Of a DNA stretch of 64,000 bases, positions 18,082 through 27,570 are shown one piece after another. The stretch's first letter is position 1. Every line of letters begins with the position of its first letter. The stretch comes from Trichomonas vaginalis G3 (Eukaryota > Parabasalia > Trichomonadida > Trichomonadidae). Location: contig NC_067206.1 of the NCBI RefSeq assembly GCF_026262505.1, positions 5,050,879 to 5,114,878 on the forward strand, written 5' to 3'. Position numbers and translations under genes: made by a program. The notes under the pieces were generated by a model. That model searched no databases, was not told the DNA's origin, and saw only the letters and a program-made list of their open reading frames with translations.

Positions 18082-18518
18082 TTACATTCCCCACGTTTGA
18101 GGCGGTTGAGGTTGGTTGTTGTTTACCCACTGTTGTGCATGGTTATATCCTCTGTTAAAGAATCTTTCACCTTGGTCCATATAGTGCCCTGCTTGGTTAT
18201 AGTAGTCATTTGCTTTGTATATAGTAGTTTCCTGCTTGTCTTCCTACATTGTCCATCCATCCTTGAACTTTTTCCTCTTGTTTCAGGATTTGGAATAAGA
18301 TTTGCTGCATCTCGTGCTACATCCCAACCTTTCTGTACAGTTTGTATAATAGGTTGTGCTTTCTCTTTAAGTATACCTAATGTACTCAAAATCTTCCTTC
18401 CAACTCCAAATACACCTCTGGCTATTGTTCCCACTGCGGGCAAAAATCTGGATGCAACTCCTGCTAATGCGCCAAATAAACCCTTTCTTATAGGGTAAAA
18501 AATGACGAATCCGAACAA
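18082..18518 (-). pseudogene. Glycine/alanine-rich amphipathic virion-type protein, frame-broken
   Basis: N-terminal KGLFGALAGVASRFLPAVGT and ARGVFGVGRKILSTLG form amphipathic or hydrophobic helices. After frame shifts the sense ends DYYNQAGHYMDQGERFF then NRGYNHAQQW and QPQPPQTWGM at 18,082. No good ATG is present in the frame, so the start is damaged or shifted. The 5' end overlaps the divergent integrase start. The pattern recalls membrane-active minor virion proteins such as adenovirus pVI; that comparison is inference. Confidence 0.45.
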
Positions 18519-19459
18519 GGACCCCTATGTTTCTAAGGCAACAAAAAAAGCACTCATGATAAAAATCTTTAGTTCAACACCAAATGCTTGGTTTATGGAT
18601 ATCTTGGAAAACATTCCGAGTATAGAGAAGATGGACCACCATTGGCTAATATTTGTCGGTCAAAAACACAAGATACTGTGAAGCCATACCATTATACGTC
18701 CAAAAATATTTTAGATGTGAAAACTGCTTTGACAATATTCGTTGACAAATACCATCCAACAAAACTGACATCTGACTGTGAAAGTTCTTTCAAATCAGAC
18801 GATATTAAAAACTATCTGCGTTCAAAAAATGTAAACCAATATTTCATTGTCGACCAAAAACCATTCTGCTCTTGGTGTCATTGACGGTTGTATAAAAATG
18901 TTAAGAGACTTAAACCAACCACAAGGTGGTGAAGCAAATGAAATGTCATATGACGACAAGTATAGACACTTCTCCATGGCAAAGATGAGACAAGTTTTAA
19001 ATATTTACAATAGCCGTAAAACAAAAAGGTTGGGAAACCACTCCCCCGAAGAAATGAAAAAACAACCCTGACTTAGAGAAAGACTATATATTTAATAATT
19101 TAGTCAAAAGAGACAAACAAGAAAGAATGCCGGGCTTCAAACTTCAGAAAGGTGACAAAGTAAAAATAGAAATACCTAACGCGACCCATATGAAAATACT
19201 ATTGACTATGACAACAATGGAACCGACAGGTACTCACATTCGTGTTCGTAAAAATAGAAGAAAGTATACAAGAGAATATTATGAAGTTTTAGGCAAACAT
19301 GGCAAAATGTACACACTGCAAGCAGAAGATAAAACTACTATTGTCAGACCTCGTTTCAAACTTGTCAAAGTTCAAGGTGGTATACTTTCAAAGACAGTTC
19401 CTAACAAATATAAGACAACTCCTGACGAATATGCTAAAGAAGTTGAAAATGACGACTAA
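18502..19459 (+). pseudogene. rve-superfamily integrase, frame-broken
   Basis: Starts at ATG 18502 (MTNPNKDPYVSKATKKAL). Catalytic core by eye: first Asp in EKMDHHWLIFVG, second in KLTSDCESSFKSDD, third position in HSALGVIDGCIKMLRDL, where the expected Glu is Asp. A basic C-terminal chromo/SH3-like part follows (FKLQKGDKVKIEI, then RKNRRKYTREYYEVLGKHG). Frames switch near 18,650, 18,860 and 19,070. It would insert the element with 5-6-bp target duplications. Ends 4 nt over the stop of the convergent tail-fibre gene. Confidence 0.75.
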
Positions 19460-21193
19460 GCAATTCTATACCATGCGTAAACTGTCATGTAAGGTGGCAT
19501 ATATTCTTTACTTTGTCCCGTTGTTTTGCGTATATCCTGAAACGAAATGTGTATGGTTTCCTTCTCCCTGCGTGTCATCCAGTAACAATTTATAGCAAAC
19601 TTAACGTCGTCTTTAACATCATATCCTTTACCTTTTGTCATTCCTGACCAATCCCAATATCTATGCTTATGCCAACCTGCTTGAGATGTACTTAAATCTA
19701 TGTAGTGACTGTGTGCAGGTAAATTTTCACCTGAAATCGTTTTACTTCCACCTGTTTCCTTTGAAGAGTTTGCACAATACAAAAAACCTGTCGACTATTT
19801 GTTCCCATGCACCAACACCAAAACATTACTTGAGGACCTCTTGCTTCCATAGATGTATAAATAGAACCTACTGGGTTCATTAAATCAAACATATGAGACA
19901 TTATAGGATTGTCTCTTTTGAACTTAAAATATAGTGCAACTATTTCAGGTTTCTTCTGGTTTGTGTCAGAATATTTTTTATAATATAATCTTATGTTTTC
20001 AGGGTAGGTAAAATCTTGACTATAAGATTTATTTCTGTCATCTTCATAATAGTATACTATTCTCGTTTTTCTATTGCATTATATCTTTTATATCTATAAA
20101 AATCTAAATATAATGTTAGCTTTTGTTCATCTACATGTGGTGTTCTGTTGTCATCTCCATAGTCATAATAATATGGTGCTGGAGCTGGGTCAGGCAATGT
20201 CATATCTGCCATTTCATAAACTCTTAAATATTTCTTTTGTTCGTCTCCATATAAGTTTAAGTAGCAGTTGTTGTCTAATGGAACTTTAACTTGTGTACCA
20301 TCGTTCTTTTTATAGCTTACATACATTTCATTGTTATTTTTCGGAATGAGTTTATACCGTGTACCATTTTCTAAGGACTGTACCAACTGCCATCTAAAAT
20401 ATTTGTTTTCTTCATTGACAGAAAAGTCACCAACAATAGTTTCAATATTTTTTGTTCCAACTAAACTTTGGTATATTTCATTGACATATGTTTTATCTGC
20501 TTTCTTTTCAAGGCTAACGTTTAAGTCTGTTATTTCAGAAGATGTATGTGTATGTCCAACGTCACTTTTCCTGTTTAAGGTTTCTTGTAAGTTTGTAATA
20601 TTTGCAATGGTATGTGTATGGTCCAACGTCACTTTTACTGTTTAAGGTTTCTTGTAAGTTTGTAATAATTTGCAATAAGGTATGTGTATGTCCAACGGCA
20701 CTTTTACTGTTTAAGGTTTCTTGTAAGTCTGTTATTTCAGATATAGAATGGTGTATGAGTCTTTTTAGAATATTCGTTTTCAGCTCTTGTCACTTCACTT
20801 GACATTTTATTGTCAACATATGTTTTGTCTGCTAGTTCAGGATGAGTATGTTCTTTGTTGCATAAGCATTGTTAGCTCTTTCTTCTTCTTTTGCTATTGC
20901 ATCGTCTACATATTCTTTGTCAGCTTTGTTGCCAACATCTGCTTTCAAAAGAAGTTCATCTATAGGTTTCTCGTTTAAAGTTCGTTTTGTTGGATTTATA
21001 AACAGTATGGTTCTTGTTGTCTTGAAACAGAAACTCATCTGTCATTGGGTTTAATGTCAGTTTTAAGCTTCCTTCTTTCAATGACTCAGATATCTTAGAA
21101 TAGTTTGAAAGTTTGTTGTGTTCTTATTTAGAGCTTGCATAATGAGTTGTCGGTTGTGTTGTATTCTCTCATGGAAGCAATATCTTTCGACAT
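19456..21193 (-). pseudogene. Phage-type tail fibre with collar-like tip, frame-broken
   Basis: From ATG 21193 the N-terminal third is heavily broken. The middle holds coiled heptad blocks (KADVGNKADKEYVDDAIAK) and three roughly 65-bp repeats giving GHTHT..I..LQETLNRK units (20,520-20,740). The C-terminal tip reads NPVGSIYTSM..RGPQVMF, then GGSKTISGENLPAHSHYI and MPPYMTVYAWYRIA. GHTHT repeats plus a PxGSIYTS..W..vdrFLyca..GGs..LPaHsH tip are hallmarks of bacteriophage fibre/collar proteins with HxH metal sites. The last 1 kb is nearly identical to element B 40,302-41,345. Confidence 0.75.
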
Positions 21194-21211
21194 TTTTATT
21201 CTAGATAAAAT

Positions 21212-22055
21212 ATGCTTCCAATAGAAAAAGAAAATTCAAGAGTTGCTACAACTAAACCATTAGATGAACTTTTTACTAATGTCGGTCAAAAGTTTGAGAC
21301 AGAGACCGTAAAGCATGAAGGCTATCGTTTTGACTACCCATTAAGATGGTTAAGAGACCCATCTGTCACAAAAGCTATTGGCTTTCGTAGAATGGAAGTT
21401 TGTGTCTGTAGAAGATAAAAGTTTTCCATTTATTGTAAGGTTTCATATAGATTATATATCTGAAGGGAAACGAAAAAATGTGGGAAGAAATTGAGCTAAT
21501 ACAAGTTGACCTTTCATCTTCTCTACAGGACTGCGTTAAAAAATATAGAAGATAAAATAAATTCATGTTATGCAAAATATGCTGATGAATATGCAAATAC
21601 CGAGAGCACACTTTATGTGAGAATTGTATATGACAAACAAAAATTCACAAGTGTCATTTCAAATCTACGAAGACAATCCAAAGAAAGACGAACAAATATA
21701 TACAGAATTCACTGCAATGTCATGGTATTATTTGCAAAGAATGTTAAATCAGAAAGTCGAACTTCCTTTAGCAAATATTTACAGTCGATATGCAAGAGAT
21801 GAACCATATTTATTTAAAGATGTTTTCGACCCAGCTGCTATTATTGTTCATGCTTCATTTTCTGGCGCCCAAAACTCTTTCTTATGCTTGGCAAATGACT
21901 TTTACGAAAAACCTACAAAGCTATATGAACCACCAAGTGGAAGTATTTCAGACTTTCAAGTATGGTTTACTACAGATGGAAGAAAAAGAATAATTCCATT
22001 ATACCATGCGTTTTACTTAGACTTAGTTTCATATACAACTACTATCGAACGGTAA
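21212..22055 (+). pseudogene. Unknown element protein, frame-broken
   Basis: Divergent from the tail-fibre gene across TTTTTATTCTAGATAAAAT, a near-palindromic 19-bp spacer. Sense runs MLPIEKENSRVATTKPLDEL, PLRWLRDPSVTKAIGFRRM, FIVRFHIDYISEGKRKNV and then EFTAMSWYYLQRMLNQKVELPLANIYSR to a final DLVSYTTTIER at 22,055, with at least three shifts. About 280 residues, mixed alpha/beta. No family recognised; its place beside the fibre gene suggests another virion protein. Confidence 0.45.
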
Positions 22056-22303
22056 AAATAATTTTTAATACGGTGAGGTGTTGGATTTGGTTGCCAACTA
22101 GACTGTGGTGCAGGTTCAGGCTGTTGTATAACAGGAGCTTGTTTCTGGTTCAGGGTCTTTAGGTATAATACCAACGAACTGACCTACTCTTTTACCAATA
22201 TTTTGACACCGTTCCATACTCCTCTTCCGACAGATTTTATTCCATTCCATATACCTCTTCCAACATTTCGAAAGAAGTTTCCTATCTTACTGAAGAAACC
22301 CAT
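22056..22303 (-). pseudogene. Small amphipathic virion-type protein MGFFSKIG..., frame-broken
   Basis: From ATG 22303: MGFFSKIGNFFRNVGRGIWN, then a repeated GIKSVGRGVWNGVKN amphipathic unit and, after a shift, a Pro/Gln-rich tail. Resembles in style the paired MAAGFFKKLW proteins of element B (33,542 and 34,017): short, starting with a Gly-Phe-Phe-basic amphipathic helix. Such peptides suggest membrane disruption or capsid-interior binding, by analogy only. The exact end is uncertain because the frame overlaps the convergent gene. Confidence 0.45.
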
Positions 22304-22321
22304 TTTACTATATGTAAAAAT

Positions 22322-22682
22322 CTAATGTCCGCCTAGTCTCTTACGTTTCCTGTTGAGTTCCATAGCATTCTTTAACTGGAGCTCATACATTCTGTTTCTC
22401 CTCTGGTAGAAAACACTATTCTGGGTCAACTCCTGTGTTCGCGTCATCTGCATAAAGTGTTTATATCCCACTCAGGGTTTGTATAAAACTCTCTTCCATC
22501 TCATATGTGCATACATGGTGGCAAACCTAACGCAGCGTCATTTGACATGGCAGTTTGCATTTGTACATCTGTTGGCACTTGACCATAGTTTGCCATTGCA
22601 GTTTGTATTCTAACTTCATTTGGAATATTCTCTGGGTTTGGTTGTCCAGGTTGCTGGCATTCGCTAAGTTCTGTGCGTCCAT
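22322..22682 (-). pseudogene. Asn/Gln-rich small protein, frame-broken
   Basis: Starts MDAQNLANASNLDNQTQRIF at 22682 and ends with a basic helix QRRNRMYELQLKNAMELNRK and RRLGGH at 22,322. One or two shifts lie between 22,440 and 22,600. About 120 residues. No family recognised. Confidence 0.4.
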
Positions 22683-22688
22683 TTAATA

Positions 22689-22836
22689 TTAGATAAAAAT
22701 ATCTCTTACGAGTACATATACTGAACATTTGCAGGCATTGGTCATCTTCATATTCTTGTACTTTTCTGCCACGTCAAATAAGTAAATGACACAATGGAAA
22801 AAAACCTAAAACAAGTAGTCCTATTTCAAACCACAT
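22689..22836 (-). pseudogene. Short membrane protein, frame-broken
   Basis: ATG 22836: MWFEIGLLVLGFFPLCHLLI, one hydrophobic segment, then after a shift DVAEKYKNMKMTNACKCSVY to stop 22,689. About 48 residues. Its 5' end is duplicated at 23,536-23,592, where the same bases form the 3' end of the methyltransferase gene. Confidence 0.4.
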
Positions 22837-22860
22837 TTACTTACCAATAAAATTTCTTTA
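22805..22860. repeat. Left copy of a 56-bp direct repeat flanking the palindrome array
   Basis: Matches 23,536-23,592 with one or two differences (shared words CTAAAACAAGTAGTCC and ATTTCAAACCACATTTACTT). The array of AGATCT palindromes lies exactly between the copies. Confidence 0.75.
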
Positions 22861-23535
22861 TGTGACTTCTTCGTAAAGACTTTGTTGAGATTTCTTCGTA
22901 AAATGAGTGTAAAATGACCCAAAAATATATTTTAGGGTAGAAGGTTAGATCTAACCTCTTTTCTAACCTCATTTCTAACCTCTTGAATTTTCATGAATTT
23001 CTTCGTAAAGACTTTGTTAAGACTTCTTCATCTAATTTCTCATGAACTTTCTTGTCTATGTTTTGTTGAGACTTCTTCGTAAAGACTTTGTTGAGACTTC
23101 TTCGTAAAGACTTTGTTGAGATTTCTTCGTAAATGACCCAAAAATATATTTTAGGTGAAGAGGTGAGATCTACCCTTCTACCCTAAAATATATTTTTATT
23201 GAATTCTGTGTAAATTTCATGAAAATTCAAGAGGGTGAGAAATGAGGTTAGAAAAGAGGTTAGATCTACCCTTCTACCCTAAAATATATTTTTGGTGTAA
23301 AATTCATGAAAATTCAAGAGGGTAGAAAAGAGGGTAGAAAAGAGGTTAGATCTAACCTTCTACCCTAAAATATATTTTTGGTGTAAATTTCATGAAAATT
23401 CAAGAGGGTAGAAATGAGGTGAAAAAACAGGTGAGATCTCACCTCTTCACCTAAACATTATTTTTGGTGTAAAATTCATGAAAATTCAAGAGGGTAGAAA
23501 TGAGGTTAGAAAAGAGGTTAGATCTAACCTTCTAC
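22861..23535. repeat. Array of six AGATCT-centred palindromes
   Basis: AGATCT cores at about 22,945, 23,163, 23,261, 23,346, 23,432 and 23,518 sit in arms such as GGTTAGATCTAACC or GGTGAGATCTCACC, so arm changes are partly compensated. Between cores recur GTGTAAATTTCATGAAAATTC, AGGGTAGAAATGAGG and CCCTAAAATATATTTT. The left part instead carries CTTCGTAAAGACTTTGTTGAGA repeats, four to five copies. No frame runs through. Confidence 0.8.
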
Positions 23536-23592
23536 CCTAAAACAAGTAGTCCGATTTCAAACCACATTTACTTACCAATAAAATTTCTTTGT
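23536..23592. repeat. Right copy of the 56-bp direct repeat
   Basis: This copy encodes the C-terminal residues of the methyltransferase on the minus strand (ILLVSKCGLKSDYLF). The other copy (22,805-22,860) encodes the start of the small membrane protein in another frame. Confidence 0.7.
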
Positions 23593-24366
23593 TATGACAC
23601 TTTCTCCGGTTTATAGGACCTCTCTCATATTCTATCTTGTCATATCTAAACTCATAGTCATGTATGTCCTCTAACCATCTCATAACGGTTTCCAAACCAC
23701 TTTTATCGGATGTAAAGTAAAAGCATGGATGGTTATGTAAAACGTCTAAAGTTTCTAAAGAGTCTCTCAAAGTCCAGTCTACTTGGTATTGAAAATCCCA
23801 TGTGTTATAGAACGGTGGGTCCACTATAAAGAAAACATTTTCCTTGTCTTTATATTTTTCATACAAATCTGTCCAATGACATCTCACAAACTCTATACCC
23901 TCAAATATTTTTCTATGTCCTCTTTGAAACACATGTATAGTTAAGATATAAAACTTTTGACATAAGTGTTCAATGTCATGAACTCTTATAGAACCACTAT
24001 ATAATAGTCTAGCAGATATACTATCCCAGTCAATATATTCTGCTTTTTTCAAAACCTCTCTCACAATATTTTTGTTATCTAATGGTATACGTCCATCTTA
24101 CCTATAGGTATCTTTTCTTTTAACTCTTTCAATATATTGTTTGTATCTGGTATGTTTGAGACGGTTCATATAGTTGTCGAAGTCATTGCATATAATCCTT
24201 TGAGTCTGGAATATTGTATGGCACAAATGGGAATATATAGAAACTTTCCACCGAACAAATCTACAAATGTTAGACCATTCGGTAGTTTCTTAAGTTCTCT
24301 CAATATAATAATCTTTACATTTACTCTTATTCCAAAGAACGGTAACGGTGGTTTTGTAAAATTCAT
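23537..24366 (-). pseudogene. Dam-type (D12 class) DNA adenine N6-methyltransferase, one frame break
   Basis: From ATG 24366: MNFTKPPLPFFGIRVNVK, then LTFVDLFGGKF, the SAM-binding F-x-G and DLFGG motifs of D12-class enzymes. After a shift near 24,100 comes KAEYIDWDSISARLLYSG, then FFIVDPPFYNTWDF, whose DPPF matches the catalytic DPPY of this class, and FYFTSDKSGLETVMRWL. Total about 275 residues, normal for Dam. Leader TATATAAATG matches element B genes. Known background: Trichomonas carries N6-methyladenine and Maverick-derived adenine methyltransferases. The frame break may be an assembly indel. Confidence 0.8.
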
Positions 24367-24486
24367 TTATATACAATAAAAATGTTTTTACCCTGAAAAG
24401 TGACAGAAAAGTGACAAAACATGAAAACATATATAATTTGTGAAAAGCTCCTGGAAGCCCTCCGAATATAAGAACTTCATTTATGT

Positions 24487-24591
24487 GGGCTAGAAGGGGC
24501 GCAGCCCCTGGAAGACCACCCCAAAAAAAAAAAAAAACTTCATTATATCAATCATCCTCAGGGCTAGAAGGCACGAAGTGCCTGGAAGCCC
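24487..24591. repeat. Two GC-rich compound hairpins with compensatory stem changes
   Basis: At 24,487-24,517 and 24,561-24,591 the frame GGGCTAGAA..TGGAAG(A/C)CC encloses a 5-bp inner stem: GGGGC/GCCCC in one copy and GGCAC/GTGCC in the other, with 3-nt loops. The outer stem GGGCT/AGCCC is perfect in the second copy. A partial copy (CTCCTGGAAGCCCTCC) lies at 24,449-24,464. Runs of A or T follow each copy. They sit at the presumed right edge of element A. Confidence 0.65.
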
Positions 24592-25252
24592 CACTCCCTT
24601 TTTTTTTTCTTTTTTTTTTTAGTTATAAAAGTTTTTTGAATTTATCGAGACATTTTTATTTTTTCGAAATTTCCCATCAATCTCAATTTAAGGCATTATA
24701 CAATTCGGCATATTGCTTCATCGTTAGAAATAAATATTTAATAAGTAAAAAGGATATTTCATGATTGTTTCAAAGTTTCGATTTGCTCAATCTACCGAAA
24801 TACCTCCATAATCGGATATGGAGCTCTTATATAGTTGTAATTAAAATTCTAAGATTATTCCTTACTCACGATACCTTATTATACGCAATTTCTATTAGAA
24901 ATTTCACTTGATACTATAAAAGCTGATAGTATACTTAATATATTGAAGATTATATCTAAGACATTCTATACTTATTCGAAAACTTCACCAATCAAAGATA
25001 ATTTAATATCACATTCAGACATACGTTCTATATTACAAAAAGTATACTTTAATTATTATGTCTATCTCCTAGGTAAGTTATTCCATTGCTATATATTAGA
25101 AGTTTCTTTATATATTTTTGTCAATTTTTATATTTGAGCCATATTGATAAACAAAAAGCAAACTTTATACTAACTATACATATTTATATTCAAATATACA
25201 TAACAAACAAAATTCCGAAAAAAAATATCAATTCCGAATTATAAAAATTGCA
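24592..25252. other. No intact gene; AT-rich boundary between element A and host DNA
   Basis: A 30-bp T-tract (24,598-24,620) is followed by AT-rich sequence. Short coding-like scraps are visible, for example MKQYAELYNALN on the minus strand near 24,715 and ILKIISKTFYTYSKTSPIKDN near 24,930 on the plus strand. They look like decayed host genes and carry stops on both sides. I see no RNA gene and no terminal inverted repeat. Confidence 0.4.
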
Positions 25253-26218
25253 TCATTCTTGGACTCTACTTGAGTTTGAGGAGCTATTAAGGAAGCTGTT
25301 GCTTCCAGTTGACAATTGACCATTGCCTAAGTGAAAAGAATTCCTATGGACTCTTGGTTTGCAAATTTTTTCATTAAGAACAAGATTTCTTGTTGCAGAG
25401 AAACTTTGCTTGATCAATGTTGACTTTCCAGTTGGAATTCCTCTTAAAAAGAATGGCATTTTAAGGAGTTCTTCGCAAGTTGGACGATTTTGTGGATTCA
25501 AATCCAGACATCTTCGGATAACTTTAATAAGGTTTGTATCATGAATATGATCTACTGAAAATACACCAGAAGTAATTCTATCATATAATTGTCTGGAATC
25601 GTTTGCAATGAAAGGGTAAAGTCCTGTAGCAATGTAATATATTGTTACACCCAAGGCCCAAATATCAGATTTGAATGGATCAAAGTCAATTTTCTTTATT
25701 ATTTCTGGGGCCATGAAAACTTTCGTTCCTCTAAAGCTGTCACAGAGTTCTTCTTCTTTGTATGATGATGAAAGACCAAAATCACCTAATTTGATTCGGT
25801 TGTATTTGTCAAACAAAAAGTTTGACGGCTTGATATCAGAATGGGAGATAAAATGGTCGTGGCAGGCTTTCACAGCCGTGACACATCCCGAAATTATTCT
25901 ACGTTTATCCGTGAAACATAAAGTTTCATTCGATGCAATATATTTTTTGAGGTCATAATTGCAATATTCTAATAGCATGTATACATAGTCATTGAACTTG
26001 TAGTAATTGTAAAGATTGACAATATAGGAATGATCAATCAATTTCATGCATTCTATTTCCTTTTCGTCGAACTTCGATAATAAAATCTTTTTTAAGGCGA
26101 AGTATGAGTTATATTGAAAGCTATAGACTTTCCAAACTTCGCCGAATGATCCATGAGCTATCTTCTCTAAAGGTCTGATCCCACAGGAGTCAAGGAATTC
26201 AATTTCAGATCTATCCAT
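25253..26218 (-). CDS. Serine/threonine protein kinase (321 aa), host gene
   Basis: Complete kinase domain. Numbered from MDRSEIEF: glycine loop GSFGEV at 23-28, catalytic Lys about 43 (ALKKIL), HSDIKPSN with Asp 128, DFG at 146-148, APE at 170-172, DIWALGVTIY in subdomain IX, and NPQNRPTCEELL near the end. HSD replaces the common HRD, so it is not an RD kinase. The short C-terminal tail is Ser/Asn-rich. A start 12 codons upstream (26,254) is possible, but the TCATTA initiator at 26,237-26,242 lies between the two ATGs, favouring 26,218. Intact and in host-type context. Confidence 0.9.
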   Translation of the reverse strand: MDRSEIEFLDSCGIRPLEKIAHGSFGEVWKVYSFQYNSYFALKKILLSKFDEKEIECMKLIDHSYIVNLYNYYKFNDYVYMLLEYCNYDLKKYIASNETLCFTDKRRIISGCVTAVKACHDHFISHSDIKPSNFLFDKYNRIKLGDFGLSSSYKEEELCDSFRGTKVFMAPEIIKKIDFDPFKSDIWALGVTIYYIATGLYPFIANDSRQLYDRITSGVFSVDHIHDTNLIKVIRRCLDLNPQNRPTCEELLKMPFFLRGIPTGKSTLIKQSFSATRNLVLNEKICKPRVHRNSFHLGNGQLSTGSNSFLNSSSNSSRVQE

Positions 26219-26236
26219 GAATTTAAGAGATAAAAA

Positions 26237-26242
26237 TAATGA
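26237..26242 (-). promoter_or_regulatory. TCAYTW-type initiator of the kinase gene
   Basis: Minus-strand TCATTA, central A at 26,240, 22 nt before ATG 26218. It decides the start codon. Confidence 0.6.
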
Positions 26243-26254
26243 AGATTTTGACAA

Positions 26255-27208
26255 CGAGTTTCAATTTTTCTGAGAGCTTTTAATACATTTTTCAAATTGG
26301 AATAAATTAAAAATACTGTTTTGAGGTATATATCAAAGATTATAAGTTTTTGATGAGTGGTTTATGTTTATGAGAGAAAACAATAAACTAACGGAATGCA
26401 TATTGCAGCGCGAATTTTATAAAATCTAGTAAAAAAGATAATTGATTATTTGATGAATTATTGAATATCATAATCTGAACCGTTAAGATTGTGAACCAAC
26501 CGCCAGTGGCATAAAATCTTCAAGTATCAGGTAATACCTATCGCCAATTGCAATTTAAAAAACAATTGATTATGATATTGAAATATAGTTTTTCTTTACT
26601 GTTACCATGTTTTGGTAATACATAGTTAAATAAAGAGAAATATAATGATCACTTCAAAAAATATCTACTTTGAAAAAATAACATTTTCAAATATTTCAAT
26701 TCATAACTCAGAATTGATTAACTTGTCATCGTTAGCAGAATCGTTAGTTGTCCACTATTTGATTAATATAGAAGAAGATTTCAATATGCTAAAAATCAGA
26801 GCAAATTTGTGACAACTAAAATCTTATTTCAATTTCAACAGTATAACTATAATTCATTTTATATCCTGAGTGATAAAAAAACCGTTAGATTTTTCTTCAT
26901 ATATTTCTTGATAATTCTACATATAAAATTATTTATATAATAATCCAATATTAAAAGCACTTTTTGAATATAATTTAATTCCATCGTTGACTATTCAAAT
27001 TTTAACAATATTCAAAATAATATTTACTATAATTGGCTACTATATACATTTATGAGATGAATTACCAACAGTTATTTTCTGAAACTGCCCGAGTTATCAA
27101 TTTACAAAAAAATTTCACTCATATTTTTTCTGTCATCGAACAGTGAATTTTATCAGAGTTTTATCGTGTTCTATTATCTATTCATAATTTCAATTTTTAA
27201 GGAATGTT
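26255..27208. other. Intergenic region, 950 bp, AT-rich, with one doubtful short frame
   Basis: A 55-codon frame at 26,645-26,812 (MITSKNIYFEKITFSNISIH) has helical composition like the ends of trichomonad repeat proteins and may be a gene remnant; no initiator precedes it. Otherwise I see no RNA gene, repeat or element end here. Confidence 0.3.
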
Positions 27209-27397
27209 TCATTTTCTTAGGTTAAAAATTTCGGATGAACGTACATCTCGGTAATATTTCCCTTTTGTATGCCTCCTCTTTCTAATCACTCTTACACTTC
27301 CATTGAAAATACAAAATTTTCCATTTTCTGTTGGCACCCATAAATATTCCTTTTCATCTACTTGTGTACAATATACATTCTTAGGGAGGTTATACAT
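27209..27397 (-). CDS. Small unknown protein or gene remnant (62 aa)
   Basis: MYNLPKNVYCTQVDEKEYLW then VPTENGKFCIFNGSVRVIRK and a basic RRHTKGKYYRDVRSSE segment. Composition is that of a real protein, but the frame is open upstream without an ATG for only a few codons and there is no TCAYTW within 25 nt. It could be the C-terminal remnant of a longer gene. Family not recognised. Confidence 0.3.
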   Translation of the reverse strand: MYNLPKNVYCTQVDEKEYLWVPTENGKFCIFNGSVRVIRKRRHTKGKYYRDVRSSEIFNLRK

Positions 27398-27570
27398 AAA
27401 ACACCAATCAAACTGAAAAATAAAATGTTTTCAAGGAAATTATTACACATTTTCGTTAATCCACCATGAAAACTATTAATAGTAGCATTAGATAACTCTG
27501 TAGCAAAGGAAAATCCAATGTAAAAGTCAAAAATATAACAAATTTTTATTATAAAACAATAATATAAAAA
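27398..27570. other. Short AT-rich spacer
   Basis: No gene or repeat seen; contains the likely 3' region of the 724-residue protein gene. Confidence 0.4.

Larger units (their letters stand above)
1..24640. mobile_element. Element A: Maverick/Polinton-like virus-like transposon, left end outside window
   Basis: The block holds the Maverick gene set: capsid-like protein, SF3 helicase, FtsK/HerA-type packaging ATPase, PolB-like polymerase, rve-type integrase, plus tail fibre and adenine methyltransferase genes. Genes lie on both strands with short gaps. No terminal inverted repeat was found, because the left end is beyond base 1 and the right edge is only estimated from the last element gene (24,366) and the GC-rich hairpins and T-tract that follow. 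Most genes contain single-base frame breaks. The lineage is distinct from elements B and C: capsid, ATPase and polymerase are not alignable at nucleotide level, but the tail-fibre tip is nearly identical to that of B. Confidence 0.85.

Noticed and set aside
24366-24640. Terminal inverted repeat of element A matching AGTAGTATATGA
   Set aside because: No copy of the B/C terminus near 24.4-25.2 kb; lineage A may have another terminus, and its left end is not in the window.
26219-26254. Upstream ATG for the kinase
   Set aside because: The initiator TCATTA lies between the two ATGs, so the transcript would not include it.
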